Position numbers and translations under genes: made by a program. From Paguma larvata (taxonomy: Eukaryota; Chordata; Mammalia; Carnivora; Viverridae), in NCBI GenBank assembly GCA_030068075.1, contig CM057832.1, positions 77,003,002 through 77,067,001 of the forward strand: a stretch of DNA of 64,000 nt, written 5' to 3'. The notes below the pieces were generated by a model. The model saw only the letters and a list, made by a program, of their open reading frames with translations, made no database searches and had not been told where the DNA came from. Below, piece after piece: positions 23,195 to 35,094 of the stretch; within the stretch, counting starts at the first letter, position 1, and every line of letters starts with the position of its first letter.

Positions 23195-23405
23195 CTACCA
23201 TTCCTGAGCGTCTTCAGGAGTTTTAGCTACATGATTTAATTTTAGCCAGTCATCACGACAGTCCTTTAATTTTGGTGTTACTATCTCTATTTTAGAGATG
23301 AACACAGCCCATCTTAGAAAGTTCACGTAATTTCCCCAAGATAACACAGATAGTAGGTGCGGGGGACTGAGATTGGGAGCCATGCCTTTCAGGAGCACAG
23401 CTTCT
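23195..23405 (+). repeat. MIR-type SINE remnant
   Basis: 'gttactatctctattttaga', 'cccaagataacacagatagt' and 'ggactgagattgggagccat' follow MIR sense order ('attattatccccattttaca ... caaggtcacacagctagt ... gggattcgaaccc'). Confidence 0.8.
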
Positions 23406-24039
23406 ATATACCATTTCCCCTAAATCCCTCTGTTTGCTGGGATTGTGCACTGGTCAAGACACAGTGATTTGAGCGTTTATCCAACTTGGGATATTTGGGA
23501 TTTACTCCAATTCATATTCCTGATTGTTTCTCAGACTTTTCCAAAGACTTGGATTCCCATGCTCCCTGCATTCCCATTTGTGCCTTCTGTCGTGTGAATT
23601 CTCTCTCTGCCCCTGACCACAACCCCGTCTCACCTCAGGGCCTGCTGTCACTGCTCTCCAGGCATCTAACCCCAGGCCCACCCTAGGTTTGTTTTTGTTG
23701 TTCTTTGCCTGGTGCTGACAGTTTGCAGGAACCACGCTCCACTGTGGGGCCCAGAGGAGACAGTGTCAAGGCAGCTGTTCAGAGGCGGTCGAGATGACCA
23801 CAAGGTGCGGTCGTCAGAAGAGGCTCCTGGTTGAAGGAGGTTGAACAGGAAGAGATCGTTAAGAGGATCTCTGGAAAAGAGGGGGAAGACGTTGTATCTC
23901 CAAAGGAAAAAGATAAAAACATGAAAATAAGAATGTGGATGTTAAGTAGACTGCACTAGGAGAAGTAGAGGATTGAACTTGATAATACTCACAGATTACT
24001 TTAGGTCGCTGGGTTAGGATGAACCGTGGAGAGTCTCAA
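23406..24039. other. Unassigned non-coding stretch
   Basis: Frames at 23486-23735 overlap on both strands with no recognisable domain. Confidence 0.5.
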
Positions 24040-24402
24040 TGTCTTAAGATTTGAACTCCCCTGTCAATGTTGTACACTGTTTAGGTCTAGGAAAGATGGA
24101 AGAAGAAACTCCGTACTGATTTCCAAAGCAGGTGCACTGTTTTACATTCCCACGAAGAATGCGTAAAAATTCCAATTTTTTCACGTTCTTGCCAGAACTT
24201 GTTATTTCCTGGCGTTTTTGAAAGGAGTCACTCTGTGGGGTGTGAGGAGGTGTCTCTGTGGTTTTGATCCGCCTTTCCCTGACGGTGAGTGATGCGGAGC
24301 ATCTTTTCCTGGGCTCATCAGCCATATTTATATGTTCTTTGGAGAATTTCTTTTCAAGATCTTTGTCCATTTTTTAAGCCGGTTGTTTTGTTGTTGAGTT
24401 TT

Positions 24403-24614
24403 TTTTTTTTTAATGTTTATTTATTTTTGAGAGACATAGAGACAGAACGTGAGCAGGGGAAGGGCAGAGAGAGAGGGAGACACAGAATCAGAAGCAGGCT
24501 CCAGGCTCTGAGCTGTCAGCACAGAGCCCGACGTGGGGCTCAAACTCACAGACCATGAGATCATGACCTGAGCTGAAGTCAGCCGTTTAGCCAACTGAGC
24601 CACCCACGCACCCC
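24403..24614 (-). mobile_element. SINEC_Fc-type SINE, antisense, perfect TSD
   Basis: T-run and 'taatgtttatttatttttga' tail complement, body 'agaagcaggctccaggctct', head complement ending 'cacccacgcacccc'. Perfect TSDs TGTTGTTGAGTTTT lie at 24389-24402 and 24615-24628. Confidence 0.97.
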
Positions 24615-24648
24615 TGTTGTTGAGTTTTAAGAGTTCTTTATGTATTCT

Positions 24649-24861
24649 GGGGGCGCCTGGGTGGCTCATTCGGTTGGGCGGCCGACTTCAGCTCAGGTCA
24701 TGTTCTCGCGGTCTGTGAGTTCGAGCCCCGCGTCGGGCTCTGTGCTGACGGCTCAGAGCCTGGAGCCTGCTTTCGATTCTGTGTCTCTTTCTCTCTCTGC
24801 CCTTCCCCTGTTCATGCTGTGCCTCTATGTCTTTCAAAAATAAATAAACATTTAAAAAAAA
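24649..24861 (+). mobile_element. SINEC_Fc-type SINE, perfect 20-bp TSD
   Basis: Head 'gggggcgcctgggtggctca', CpG-rich body 'gttcgagccccgcgtcgggc', and tail AAAAATAAATAAACATTT plus A10. Perfect TSDs AAGAGTTCTTTATGTATTCT lie at 24629-24648 and 24862-24881. CpG retention suggests a young copy. Confidence 0.98.
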
Positions 24862-25120
24862 AAGAGTTCTTTATGTATTCTAGATATTAGCCCCTTAAAA
24901 TATAATTTAAAAATATTTTCTCCCATTCTGTAGGCTGCCCTTTCATGCTACGAGTCGTGACCTTCGATGCACGAAAGTTTTACATTTTAATGCAGTCATC
25001 TATTTTTTCCTTTTTTTGCCTATACTTTTGGTGTCAAACCCAAGAAACCATTGCCTAATCCAATGTCATGATGCCGCAACTTGTTAATTTTAAAAAAACG
25101 AAAACAAAAAATAACATTCT

Positions 25121-25333
25121 GGGGTGCCCGGGTGGCTCAGTTGGTTAAGCGTCTGTCTTCACCTCAGGTCATGATCTTGTGGTTCGTGAGTTCAAGCCCT
25201 GCATCAGGCTCTGTGCTGACAGCTCAGAGCCTGGAGCCTGCTTGGGACTCCGTGCCTCCCTCTCTCTCTCTGCCCCTCTCCCACTAGCACTCTGTCTCTC
25301 TCTCTCAAGAGTAATACATAAACATTAAAAAAA
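25121..25333 (+). mobile_element. SINEC_Fc-type SINE
   Basis: Head 'ggggtgcccgggtggctcag', body 'ctgacagctcagagcctgga', tail 'aatacataaacattaaaaaa'. Flanks 'aataacattctg' and 'aaaacctttctg' may be a decayed TSD. It sits between two L1-like pieces. Confidence 0.95.
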
Positions 25334-25588
25334 CCTTTCTGAGGTGTAATTTCCGTACCATAAAATTCGCCCATCACAAGGATACAGTTCAATGATCTCT
25401 TTTAAACTTATAACCTTGTGCAACCATCAGCACGATTGAGTTCTAGATCATGTTCACTACTCCAGAAAGATCCTTCAGGCCAGCTTATAATCCAGCCCCT
25501 AGCCCAGCCCCAGCCCCAGGCCACCACTGGTCTGCTTTCTGTCTTTATAGATTTTCGAACCCCTGGCTAAATTATAAAAGTTAATTTT
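25334..25588. repeat. Old L1M-like 3' segment
   Basis: 'gaggtgtaatttccgtacca', 'taaaattcgcccatcacaag', 'cttgtgcaaccatcagcacg' and 'ggccaccactggtctgcttt' follow a very common old mammalian L1-linked block. Strand of the parent element not assigned. Confidence 0.6.
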
Positions 25589-25797
25589 GGGGTGCCTGGG
25601 TGGCTCAGTTGGTTAAGCATCTGACTCTGGATTTTGGCTCTGGTCATGATCTCATGGTTTGTGACTTGGAGCACTAACAGCACAGAGCCTGCTTGGGATT
25701 CTCTCTCTCTCTCCCTCTCTTTCTGCCCCTCCCCTGTTCACACTTGCTCTCTCTCTCTCTCTCTCTCAAAATAAAATTAAAAAACTGAAAAAGAAAG
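25589..25797 (+). mobile_element. SINEC-type SINE
   Basis: Head 'ggggtgcctgggtggctcag', shortened middle, (CT)n tract, tail 'caaaataaaattaaaaaact'. TSDs TAAAAGTTAATTT (25575-25587) and TAAAAGTTGCTTT (25798-25810) match 11 of 13. Confidence 0.95.
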
Positions 25798-25810
25798 TAA
25801 AAGTTGCTTT

Positions 25811-28315
25811 CAAGCAGTCTTTAAAAATAAACCAGAATTTAGTAGAATTTAGGGGAAAGGGGACGGAGTGTCTCACATAATCCTCCATCACACTTTGTAT
25901 GCTTTTTACACCTTCCTTTTCACCGAGCTGCCATCTCGCGATGTGCCTTTATTTTTACTTTAATCTTCGTCAAAAGCAAACTCGAAAATCGATCCTGTTA
26001 GTAAGTGGCACACTTAAAATATGTTATTAGAATGTTACGTAGTCCCTAGAGTGTGTCTCCTGCCATGGAATCTAATTTCCTTCTAAAATAAGGCATGACA
26101 TTTCCACTAAGGCACCCAGGTGAGTTATATGCCTGTCCTAATCAACAGCCACCTGTCATGATCCAAACAGGTTTCCAGGTTGTTTATATCCTCTCTCCCT
26201 CCCTCCCTAACCCAAGACAGAACCTCTTACTCTTCAGTTCTGATCACATGTACTCTGCTCATGCCACCACCTGTACCGGGTGGAATTCAGCGGCCTCAGT
26301 TGAGACTTACACAAGCCGTAAGTGAATTCCTCCAGGCTTTGGAATGTGGAGGCTCACGCCCGTGTTATTTTTTACATTGAGTTCCTTCCAAAGCAAGGTA
26401 TTCACACACACACACGCTGTTGAGAAAGAACAGAAGTTTAAAAAGAAAATTGGAAGGTGTTTTGGGTTGATTTTGAGGAGCAAATAATCTCTCTGATGCC
26501 CAAGTCCAATTTAGAAAAGCTTAGTTAAAAAGAAAAAGGACAAAGAACACTAGAGACGGATTGTAAATCCAACTTCCTGATTCGGTGAGGTCAAATTCTG
26601 AGCTATGGGTTTTTTTTTTTAAAGGTCAACTTCGGATGGTTAGGCTAGTCCACGTGACCTGTAGATGCCCTCGTGAGTTTCCACTGAGGCTGATGCCTTT
26701 GTCAGAGTGAAACCACTTAATTTTAGTGTCAGGGGAACAGGATTAGGACTTAATTCATACCGGGTCACAGCAAGATAACAGTGCGGGAGGGTATTATTAC
26801 AGGCCAGGTTATGTTTGTGGCTTGACAGGGGACCCCATCCCCACATCATCTGCGTATATCTAGCTCAAGGAAAACTAAGTAGGAAATAAATGCCTTTATC
26901 TAGAGGCCAGGGAGTCTCCAGAAAAAGAAAATCTTCAAACCCCAACCTCTAATGAGTTTCACCATTATTTAAAAGTCCTAACATCGGTGAGCAGGGACGG
27001 CCTCAAAGGGCATTCTCCCAAAAGGGAGATTTATGCTGAGAGAGAACAATGGCCTAGTGGTCTGGTGTCACGTGATGACCTACATAATTCCCAGGAGAGT
27101 TCTGGACACAGTATATAACGGAGACAAACAAACCTCTCCTGGCCTGAGTCTCCAGTCCTGTGGACGTGCTTTTCTGAGCGGCTCTGCCTGTTACTATGAT
27201 AGCAAGCAGTCTCACTGAGTTACCAGGCATAAAAAGATATGGCTCAGTCTTAGCCAAGTCTAACACTACAGGGAGACTTCTCTCCCCTTTCCTCTGCACG
27301 CTGATCCCGGGAAGTTACTGCCAAACCATCGAAGTGAGGATATCGGGGGACCATAAAAGGCTGCTTGTTTTCAACAGAACCCTATGAGATTGGCTTCTTC
27401 GGTTGTCTCTCCGGGAGGCCCTTGGCAGCAAGTTTGGCAGTGTTTCCTCTCTGGACTGTCTAACAGGACATATATTTTTTTTTTTTTGCAATAGCTAAAA
27501 AATAAATTATAAAGGTTAAAACATTATGACACAGATTTTTACACTGAGGCCATACCTAAAGATGAAATCCTCTTGCTATGCGAGAAGGGAATGAACAAAA
27601 ACATGCTGTCTTGCTCTATGTATCTTCGATACAGCCGAGTAACCTGCAGGCGATCATTGAACTCATATTGGATTTTTTTTATTCTATATTAAGTAGTCTC
27701 CCATCCATGGAATGGATGGAACTACTTTGCCCCCATCCCCGAGAAAGGACAGTGGATAGATTCCCGAGTCCTTCTTAACGGTCCTTTAAACTTTATTGTA
27801 AGAAGAGGGAGAAGAAACCCTTTATATTTCAGGGAGACGAAGAAGGAAAGAAGCCTGCACCCTGAGAGGATTCTAGAATTCAAAACAACAAGAGCGATTG
27901 TCATTTCAAAGACAGAAGGATGCCTGCGTGCACTTCGGTCAGCTGAAGGGCCTTGTGGGAGCACGCTATGCAGGCTTTTAAAAAGGTAAGCATCCTTTAG
28001 TAGCCTTGGGGCCTGAGCAAACGATTCTGAAAGATCAGAGAGCAAACTGTCGTATCCTTTGGTGCCATCCTTCCTCAAGTGCCATGCCGCTCAGCAGGAA
28101 ACCGTATAAGCTCATGCGTCGCTCACGTCTGAAGCAGCAGAACCGAAGGGACAGTGGAAAACTGGTGGTCCCAGCAGAGCCGAGGCACGGAAGGCAGCAG
28201 CGGACAGACATTTACCACGGCCCCCGGTCACTGAAGAGCTGGTGTCTGGCAGACTATGTTTTGTGGCTTAAGCCCCTAGGGATAGCGGATGATCCAGGAG
28301 AAGGGTTGGAGAGAT
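25811..28315. other. Unassigned non-coding stretch
   Basis: About 2.5 kb without a recognised SINE. It includes a short CA run (26403-26416) and T runs (26611-26620, 27475-27488). Frames of up to 118 codons (27722-28078 minus, 28006-28356 plus) overlap antisense and match nothing known. No exon called. Confidence 0.5.
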
Positions 28316-28682
28316 GTCTTAGTCTGTTTGGGCTATTATCACAAAAACTACCATAAAGCGGGGGACTGATAAACAACCGAAATTTATTTCTCAGAGTTCT
28401 GGAGTCTGGGAAGTCCAAGATCCAGGCGCCAGGATACTCGGTGTCTGATGAGGACACTCTTCCTGATTTAGTGTCCTCACTGTGTCCTCGCATGGTGGAA
28501 AGCGTGAGGGAGCTCTCTGGACTCTCTTTTATAAAGGCTTAGTCCCATTCGCGAGGGCTCCACCCTTATGAGCTAGGCACCTTTCAAATGCCCCACCTCC
28601 TAACACCAACACGCTGGGCATTAGGTGTCAATAATATGAATGGGGAAGGGGGGGAAACGCAAGCATTCAGTCTATAGCAGCA
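28316..28682 (+). repeat. Old interspersed repeat (family not resolved)
   Basis: 'tgtcttagtctgtttgggct', 'aaatttatttctcagagttc', 'tggagtctgggaagtccaag' and 'cgagggctccacccttatga' follow a very common mammalian repeat. It belongs to the same broad group as the copies near 3.2 and 63.1 kb. Confidence 0.6.
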
Positions 28683-29104
28683 GGAAGGCAGAAGTGTGAT
28701 ACTGAATCTGCCTCAATTCTGGCAGGTGGGGCCCGGAGCCAGTTCTATTTTAATCTGAAAAGGAGAAAAATATGGCACAACGCTCATCACGGGCCATGAG
28801 GAACTTCAAACCTGTTACGTAAAGCAAAATGGTCAGGTCTGAAGTTTTACAAATATGATCAAATTTGTCGGATCAATTGTTTATTTGACCACCGTCTAAT
28901 TAGGAAAAAGGAATAAATGCAAAGTCTCTCTGTGCTCTCAGCAAACTATAGGAGCTAAATACCTCGGAGAGGGTACTGGATAAAATAAAATGAGGTAAAA
29001 TCTACAATGATGCATTAACAGCGAGTTCTAGGAGCATAGCACAGTGAGGTTCTGCCTGGGCCAGGGGGTGTCTGGAGGGTTTTCAAAAGGAGGGGAGGTT
29101 TGAT
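28683..29104. other. Unassigned non-coding stretch
   Basis: Nothing recognisable. Confidence 0.5.
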
Positions 29105-29175
29105 TTGAGTAAAATTATTTATGTAAAGGGCCTAGTACACGCTTGGCACGTTGTAAGCATAAATAAATGGCTGGC
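29105..29175 (-). repeat. MIR-like terminal remnant
   Basis: 'gggcctagtacacgcttggc' then 'gttgtaagcataaataaatg' follow the inverted MIR ending ('gcttagcacagtgcctggca ... tagtaagcactcaataaatg'). Confidence 0.5.
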
Positions 29176-30686
29176 TTAGGGACATGAAATATAAATAGAA
29201 AACGTGGCATTTTGGTAGCTGTTCTTTCCTGCCTGGGATTCACTGGCTAGCGTGAACACTGTACGCGTGCTGAACTCGGTGACATCTCCATCCCTGTACA
29301 AAGCCCTTGGCCAAGATACCAACTAATGACTCCTCATTTCCTAAACACTTTCAAAACATTATTTTTGTTTATTTTCCATTAGAAACTCCTAAGCTATTAA
29401 TTTTCAGTACGGACCTGCCACGAATAGCCATTTGCTTGGAGATGACATAAACTTCTTTAGCCGTGAGACTAGGGCTCAGTTCACATCAGAGGTTGTTACT
29501 GTGAATTCCTCCCTAAAATATTCAGACTGGGTGTATATGGAATTAAAATTGGTTTCACTCTGAAATGAAACCTTTAGAGGATAGCTGACCAGAAATTTGA
29601 GAAGTAGACGCCTGCCATCTTCTGCCGTCCCCACAAATCCTTCCATCCATGTCTCAGGGGCCAATCTGTTTTCACCAGTTTCAGTACTAACTGGCGACAC
29701 AAAGCAGCTGGGAATGAGAATTGGGCTGGGAGAAGAGGGGGCATTTTGACATCTACAGAATCCCAGAAGGGCTATGACACTGGCATTCGAGACTGACTGA
29801 TTTCCCAACATAAAAAAAGCTAATGAGAGACCAGACTTCCTAGCCAGTTGAGGAGCAAACATAGAGTGTTTCTCCTGCAACAAATAGAGAAGGCAGAACT
29901 CCCATACTTGGGCTAAAATGGACAGAGGAAAAAGAGAACTACAGGAGTCAAATATAACTTGATGAATAGAAGAAATCCTGCGATCTAACACAGAAGAATC
30001 AGAGAGAGTTTTGGCAACGTCAGTGGTATCGTTTCAGAAACCACGGTTGTTCTCAGATGACAAAAATTCTAAATGGACATAACTATTGAGAGGTGAAATT
30101 ATAGACTTGTTTTGGCCAGAAAAGACAGAGGAGGTGGCTCATTGAACACAACTTGTGGTATGAAGGCGGGATCTTTGTAACTCAAGAAACAGAAAGTAAA
30201 TTCAAAGGATCGAGGCACAATTTTTTTCCTAAGGAGAGCGACTTACTATTTGGACATAAAGTGAACAAAGTCGATATCATCAAGACCCTCTTGGTCCCAG
30301 GAAAACTGCCATTTCCAAACACACCAACATCTGTAAAGTGCGCCCATTATTTTATAAGAATCAATAAGATTCAATGAAATATGTAATGATATGATCATTT
30401 CTCCAGGAACAGAAGCAAACAAGCCTCAAGGGTGTCAGTTAGCTAACTGCCTATGGAAGTTTAATAAAAAGCAAGTTTAATCAGTAATATCTTTAGTATT
30501 TAAATAGCCAGAACTAATGAAAGACAATGTCAATGTTGACAAATATAAAATACACAAGTATGTGACAATATGGGATAAATATTTATACGAAGGTGCATGT
30601 AGTGGAGTTATGACAATTCATGTCCTCCTACCAAGCCTTCAGCAGACGGAGGGAAGTTCAGTCAAAGGAAAATTCGGGCAGGGATG
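29176..30686. other. Unassigned non-coding stretch with a 171-codon chance frame
   Basis: The longest non-repetitive open frame of the window lies here on the minus strand (29476-29991). It has no recognisable domain. It is not called as a gene. Confidence 0.5.
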
Positions 30687-30700
30687 AAACTTACCATACT

Positions 30701-30910
30701 GGGGCTCCTGGGTGATTCAGTCGGTTGAGCATCTGACACTTGAGTTTGGCCTAGGTCATTATCTCACAGTTCTTGAGTTCAAGTCCCGCTTCAGGCTCTG
30801 CACCGACAGTGTGGGGCCTGCTTGGGAATCTCTCCCTCTCTCTCTCCAACTCTCCCCTGCTCACATACTCTCTCTCGAACATAAATAAACACTAAAAAAA
30901 AATTTATTTT
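30701..30910 (+). mobile_element. SINEC-type SINE
   Basis: Head 'ggggctcctgggtgattcag', body 'gttcaagtcccgcttcaggc', tail 'cataaataaacactaaaaaa'. TSDs AAACTTACCATACT (30687-30700) and AAACCTACCATACT (30911-30924) match 13 of 14. Confidence 0.95.
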
Positions 30911-31009
30911 AAACCTACCATACTCCCATAGAAAGGCTGGACCCACATATCATGGTCTAAATCAGGGACTTCAAAAATTTTAATGCCATGTACCTATGAA
31001 TAATACAAA

Positions 31010-31062
31010 ATTTAAGCGTATACATACATACATATAGATAGATAGATTGATAGATAGGCACA
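31010..31062 (+). repeat. CATA/GATA microsatellite, short
   Basis: 'atacatacatacatatagat' runs into GATAGATAGATTGATAGATA. Imperfect. Confidence 0.85.
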
Positions 31063-31164
31063 ATAAGATAAAGGTAACATAAATAATGGTTTATTTTATT
31101 TTTACTCTATTTATTAATTTATAAGAAAATCTTATTGTTCTTACTTTTAAAAGCCATTAATATC

Positions 31165-31349
31165 GGCGTGCCTGGGGGGTTCAGTGAGTTTAGCGCCTGA
31201 CTTAGGCTCAATTCATGATCTCACAGTCCATGAATTCCAGCCCCGTACTCGGTTCTCTGTTGTCAGTGCAGGGCCTGCTTCAGATCCTCTGGCCCTCCGT
31301 CACTCGTGCTCACTCTCTCTCTCTCTCAAAAATAAACTTTCAAAAAAAT
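31165..31349 (+). mobile_element. SINEC-type SINE, diverged
   Basis: 'ggcgtgcctggggggttcag', 'gatctcacagtccatgaatt', 'ctctctctcaaaaataaact'. TSDs CATTAATATC (31155-31164) and CATTATTATC (31350-31359) match 9 of 10. Confidence 0.9.
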
Positions 31350-31359
31350 CATTATTATC

Positions 31360-32474
31360 ACTAAATTTTGTACAAACAATTTGATGTAATATATTTGGTT
31401 ATCTTTTAAAATCTTGGCTTACCATTTGTGGTTCAGACCTGCTTTCTGCACATTATTTCTGTACTTGATTTGAATGATTGTCATAGCTGAAGAGTTAACT
31501 TCCAAGGATAGAAGGATATAAAAAAACAATGGGCCTCATTATCTTGCCCACTTAATCACGGTACTCATTTGTTACCCAAAGCCACCAATTATGCAAAAGT
31601 TTTGTTTAAATTTGACATAGTATTCAACTAGAGTAAGGTCTATAATGATAGGGGAAGTAAATCCATTTTTGATATATTCTCCTGATCATTTCAGAGTCCA
31701 TCAGAATTTATGAATTAACCTTTCACTCCTTTGGCTGTTGAAGAAATGATTCTATAGGATTAAGAGAAATGCCAACTCTGCCACTTTTTTCCACTATTAA
31801 GCCGTGCATGAATTATTATCTTCAATCTCAGATGTTTTTCCAGGAATCTTTCTATCCATTTGTTCATTTTATGAAGTAGATAATGAAATCCCTAAATCCA
31901 CCGAACCAGGTACACGTAAACTTCAGCGTACGTTAATACACTGAAATCAAGCAAAAGAGATCACCACAGCCGGTCCTTCGGGACTTCCTTTAAGAGATCT
32001 CATATACCTGTCTGTCTATACATTTGTGCAGGGACTGGTGCCTATTTACATATTACATACCAGTGAAGCTTAGTTTCTTTTCTCTATATATTAAGTTGAA
32101 GCCATAAATTATAATACCTTTCTCCACACACCGATGAATGGTCTTGTTCACACCCCAATGAGCGTGTCCTCCACTTTGAAATGAATGTCTTCTCATTAAG
32201 ACTTGTCTCCTCTTGCCCTAAGAAGGAGGTAAATGTGTGCTTTATGGCCCATGGACTAATTCTGGGGGTGGGGTTATAGGTTAACGACTGCTGACACTTC
32301 TAGTGACTTCAGGTCCTCGAGTTAATTTCTTTTCTTGTGGGGAGTCCAACTGAAAATCGTCATCATTCATTCATTCCATAGGTATTTATTGGGATTCGAT
32401 TATCTTTCCATTTTCAAATTCCAAATAAAAACTTGAATATTTTGAAGCCAAAATGAATATTCTCTAAATAATTG
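31360..32474. other. Unassigned non-coding stretch
   Basis: A faint inverted L2-like motif lies at about 32365-32400 ('cattcattccataggtattt'). Nothing else recognisable. Confidence 0.5.
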
Positions 32475-32700
32475 AGATCAGAAACTTTTTCTGGAAAGGA
32501 CCAGATAGTAAATATTTTTGCCTTCATTGTCCGTACCTGTGGCTGTTGTTGCATTCAACTCTGCCATTCATTGTATCATGAAAGCAGCCATAGACAAAAT
32601 GTAAAAGAGTGTCCATGGCTATGATCCTATAAAATTTTGTTTACAAAAATGGGTAGCAGGAAGGATCTGGCTTGTGGACCGGTCGGTCAACCTCACATCT
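32475..32700 (+). mobile_element. Old DNA-transposon-like remnant
   Basis: 'gaaactttttctggaaagga', 'ccagatagtaaatatttttg', 'catgaaagcagccatagaca' and 'ctataaaattttgtttacaa' follow a very common mammalian repeat, probably a non-autonomous hAT/Charlie. No coding capacity. Confidence 0.65.
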
Positions 32701-33360
32701 GGACAATTGCTTCACTTTTCCTCTGATCTGATTATAGGGATATGTGTCTATGCAATTTTACATACCTGACTTTTGAGTCATGCTATATTCTATTACTTGA
32801 ATAAATGAGAAAACTAAGGAAACGCTAGTCATTTTCGTAATGCATATTCAGATTTTTGTCTCCAGATGGACTAACCAAATGGTTTGGTCCTTTATTCCTT
32901 ACAAAATAGAATTAACTTATAGGGTCAAATAGCTCAATTTGGCATGAAAGGACAAAGGTTTCCTTAAACAATAGCTGCTGGCTGGAAACCCCAAGATGGA
33001 TCTTGTTTGGTTTTGCTTGTGTGATGGTATATATGTCAAATGCTACAGAGGCAGGAAGAGCAGAGTGTGGCCTGCCAAGAAGAAGGTCAGCTTCCATTGT
33101 AATAAGTAACAAACTGCCTAGTGATGACTGCAATGCGCACTGCTTAGTGTCCTGCCTCAATACCTACCCGGTGGTTTCCAAGAGCGTCTGGAATTTTGCC
33201 TTGGAAGTTGGTTAAGACACTGATTGCCTGTAGGATTTCTGAAGCGGGGTCCAGGACTCTGTCACCAAGTGCTTCCAGTGATTCTGATGTGGCCAGTCAG
33301 AACAAAACATACATGGTGAAGAACATGAAGAAAGTTCACTGAGGTCTAAATACTCCCCCT
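32701..33360. other. Unassigned non-coding stretch
   Basis: Frames at 32912-33215 overlap antisense with no recognisable domain. A possible MER5 scrap lies near 33270 ('cagtgattctgatgtggcca'). Confidence 0.45.
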
Positions 33361-33470
33361 ACCAGGCTGGTGTGAAGACCAATGAAAATATATCTGAATC
33401 TCCTAAATCAGAATGTGGCAGACAGTACAGGCTCAATAGATCTAAATAGCCTTATGATTATTATTACAGC
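33361..33470 (-). repeat. MIR-like remnant, antisense
   Basis: 'ggctggtgtgaagaccaatg', 'ggcagacagtacaggctcaa' and 'tagccttatgattattatta' resemble the inverted end of MIR. Diverged. Confidence 0.45.
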
Positions 33471-34054
33471 ATAATTATTATGATAGTGTAATTATTATTG
33501 CAGTATGATTCTTACTGTTTGCCTCAAGAGAGCTATGAAAACCGGAAGCATTGAAACTACAATTAGGGGAGAAGAGAAGAAAGGGAATTACTAAATCTTC
33601 AATATCAACTACAGATGCAGCATGAGAGGGTCAGGAACTGCAAGAGTTAACAAAAAAAAAAAAAGAAAGTCATAACTGCTGAGTCATTAGGTAATCATTA
33701 AACCAAACTAGAGACAAGTAATGGAGGAAAGAGGGGGAAAAAGGCCTCCCTGGCAATTTGTTCATATGTCACAAAATTGAAGCAAAGCCGTGTTTATTAT
33801 CCGAATCATCTGGGTCTTGGCCACAGTTCTCTGACTCTTTTTGCCTGAGCAAACCTGAATGCAAGGCAATAAAATCAAGAAATAGTGGGACTCAGGGAAA
33901 AGCGAGATTTGCAAATGTAGCTGAAGTCATAGAGCCGTTCCTCTCTGAAGAGATCCTTGCTCTCTTCAATAAATCCCCGGAGATGGGTTGTGTGGCCATT
34001 TGCTCTGCCCTTGGGTGGAGAGTACCCTGGACTGTTTTCTGGCCAGTCCCACTT
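33471..34054. other. Unassigned non-coding stretch
   Basis: Holds an AT-rich TTATTA patch and an A12 run near 33655. A 114-codon frame (33758-34102) shows no domain. Confidence 0.5.
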
Positions 34055-34745
34055 CTTCCATGCGTTTGTTCATTCCTTCGATCAATGTTTAATGAGCTCT
34101 GACCAGGTACCTAGCACTGTTCTAGGCACCTGGGTACATAAAGGAACAAAACTATAAATGAAGAACCTGTCCTTGGTAGAACTTGCATTCTAGTTCAGAG
34201 AAGCAAGAAAAATCAGGTGAGATGACGGAGTGAGTTCTAAGATACAAAAGGGAATGCGAGCTGGGTAGAGGAGAGGCTGGGACATGAGGGGCGGTCAAGG
34301 TCAGCTTCTCTGGGAAAGTAAAATCGGAACAAGGACCTGAAAGAAGTGAGGGAGGTTGCTGGGCCAGCGGCTGTGTTGATAGAACGTTCCAGGGAGAGGG
34401 AACACTGAGATATTTGGACAGGAGACTGCCCGACCTCTAAAACAAAACAAAAACAAAAACAAAAACAAAATAACAAAACAAAACAAAAATGCCCAGAAGT
34501 CCGGCCTAGCTGGAGAGCGGATGCGAGAATAATCAGAATTGAAAGCAGAGAAGTGATTGACGGTCCCAAATCATTGCCGAGCCTGGCAGCCCTCTTATTC
34601 TGAGAACTTTGGCCTTTCCTCTCGGGGACATGAGAAGCTTTGCATGGTTTGGAGCACAGGAGTGACATGATCTCATGTAGGTTTTAAAAGTCTCATTCTA
34701 GCTGCTGTGTTGAGAGGAAACCAGGAGAGGCAGCTCAGCTCATAC
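34055..34745. repeat. Long old mammalian repeat (family not resolved)
   Basis: 'cactgttctaggcacctggg', 'ggacctgaaagaagtgaggg', 'acgttccagggagagggaac', 'acaggagtgacatgatctca' and 'ctcattctagctgctgtgtt' occur in the right order for a well-known old interspersed repeat. A CAAAA repeat lies inside at 34439-34490. Confidence 0.6.
34439..34490 (+). repeat. (CAAAA)n microsatellite
   Basis: About ten CAAAA/CAAAAA units with one ATAAC interruption. The minus-strand Phe/Cys-rich frame is a shadow of it. Confidence 0.92.
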
Positions 34746-35094
34746 CCGCAGTCATGGCGAGGCATAGTTCATTACCTCCAGTGACAGCGCTTTATATGGA
34801 GGGACCCCTTCACTTGGAAAGAGCTGCTGCAAATGCTAATCTCCTCTTGAGCTCCATCGCTGACCCTGACCTTTCACCGAGGGTTCTGACTTGCTGCTGA
34901 GTCTTGACCTCCGGCCACCATGCAATCTAATTACATGGTCCCCGCCATCCTTTTGTTCTCTCCAGCTGGCCTCACCTCTCCCCGAAAAGGTGCCTAAAGT
35001 CCAATCTTTTTCATCTGACAACTTCTAGAGTTCATTACCGCATTCAAAATCAGTTGGTAATTAGAAACCCACTTTAAGGGATCATAAATGTCGT
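34746..35094. other. Unassigned non-coding stretch
   Basis: Nothing recognisable. Confidence 0.5.

Larger units (their letters stand above)
24040..25110 (-). mobile_element. LINE-1 fragment, antisense, carrying two SINEs
   Basis: The plus strand shows inverted L1 text: 'tttacattcccacgaagaat', 'cttgttatttcctggcgttt', 'ctttgtccattttttaagcc', 'aatattttctcccattctgt' and 'ttttggtgtcaaacccaaga'. It is decayed and non-coding. It is split by the SINEs at 24403-24614 and 24649-24861. Confidence 0.8.

Noticed and set aside
24421..25287. Several similar short proteins (motifs like WVAQLVKRL and ASGSVLTAQSLEPA)
   Set aside because: They repeat wherever a SINEC copy occurs (also near 5.8, 41.7 and 54.7 kb). 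They are SINE translations, not a protein family.
28006..28356. 116-codon plus frame as a possible exon
   Set aside because: Its 3' part enters an old interspersed repeat (28316 on), it overlaps other frames, and no domain is seen.
34237..34668. 143-codon minus frame
   Set aside because: Lies within an old repeat and a CAAAA microsatellite that creates its Phe/Cys run.
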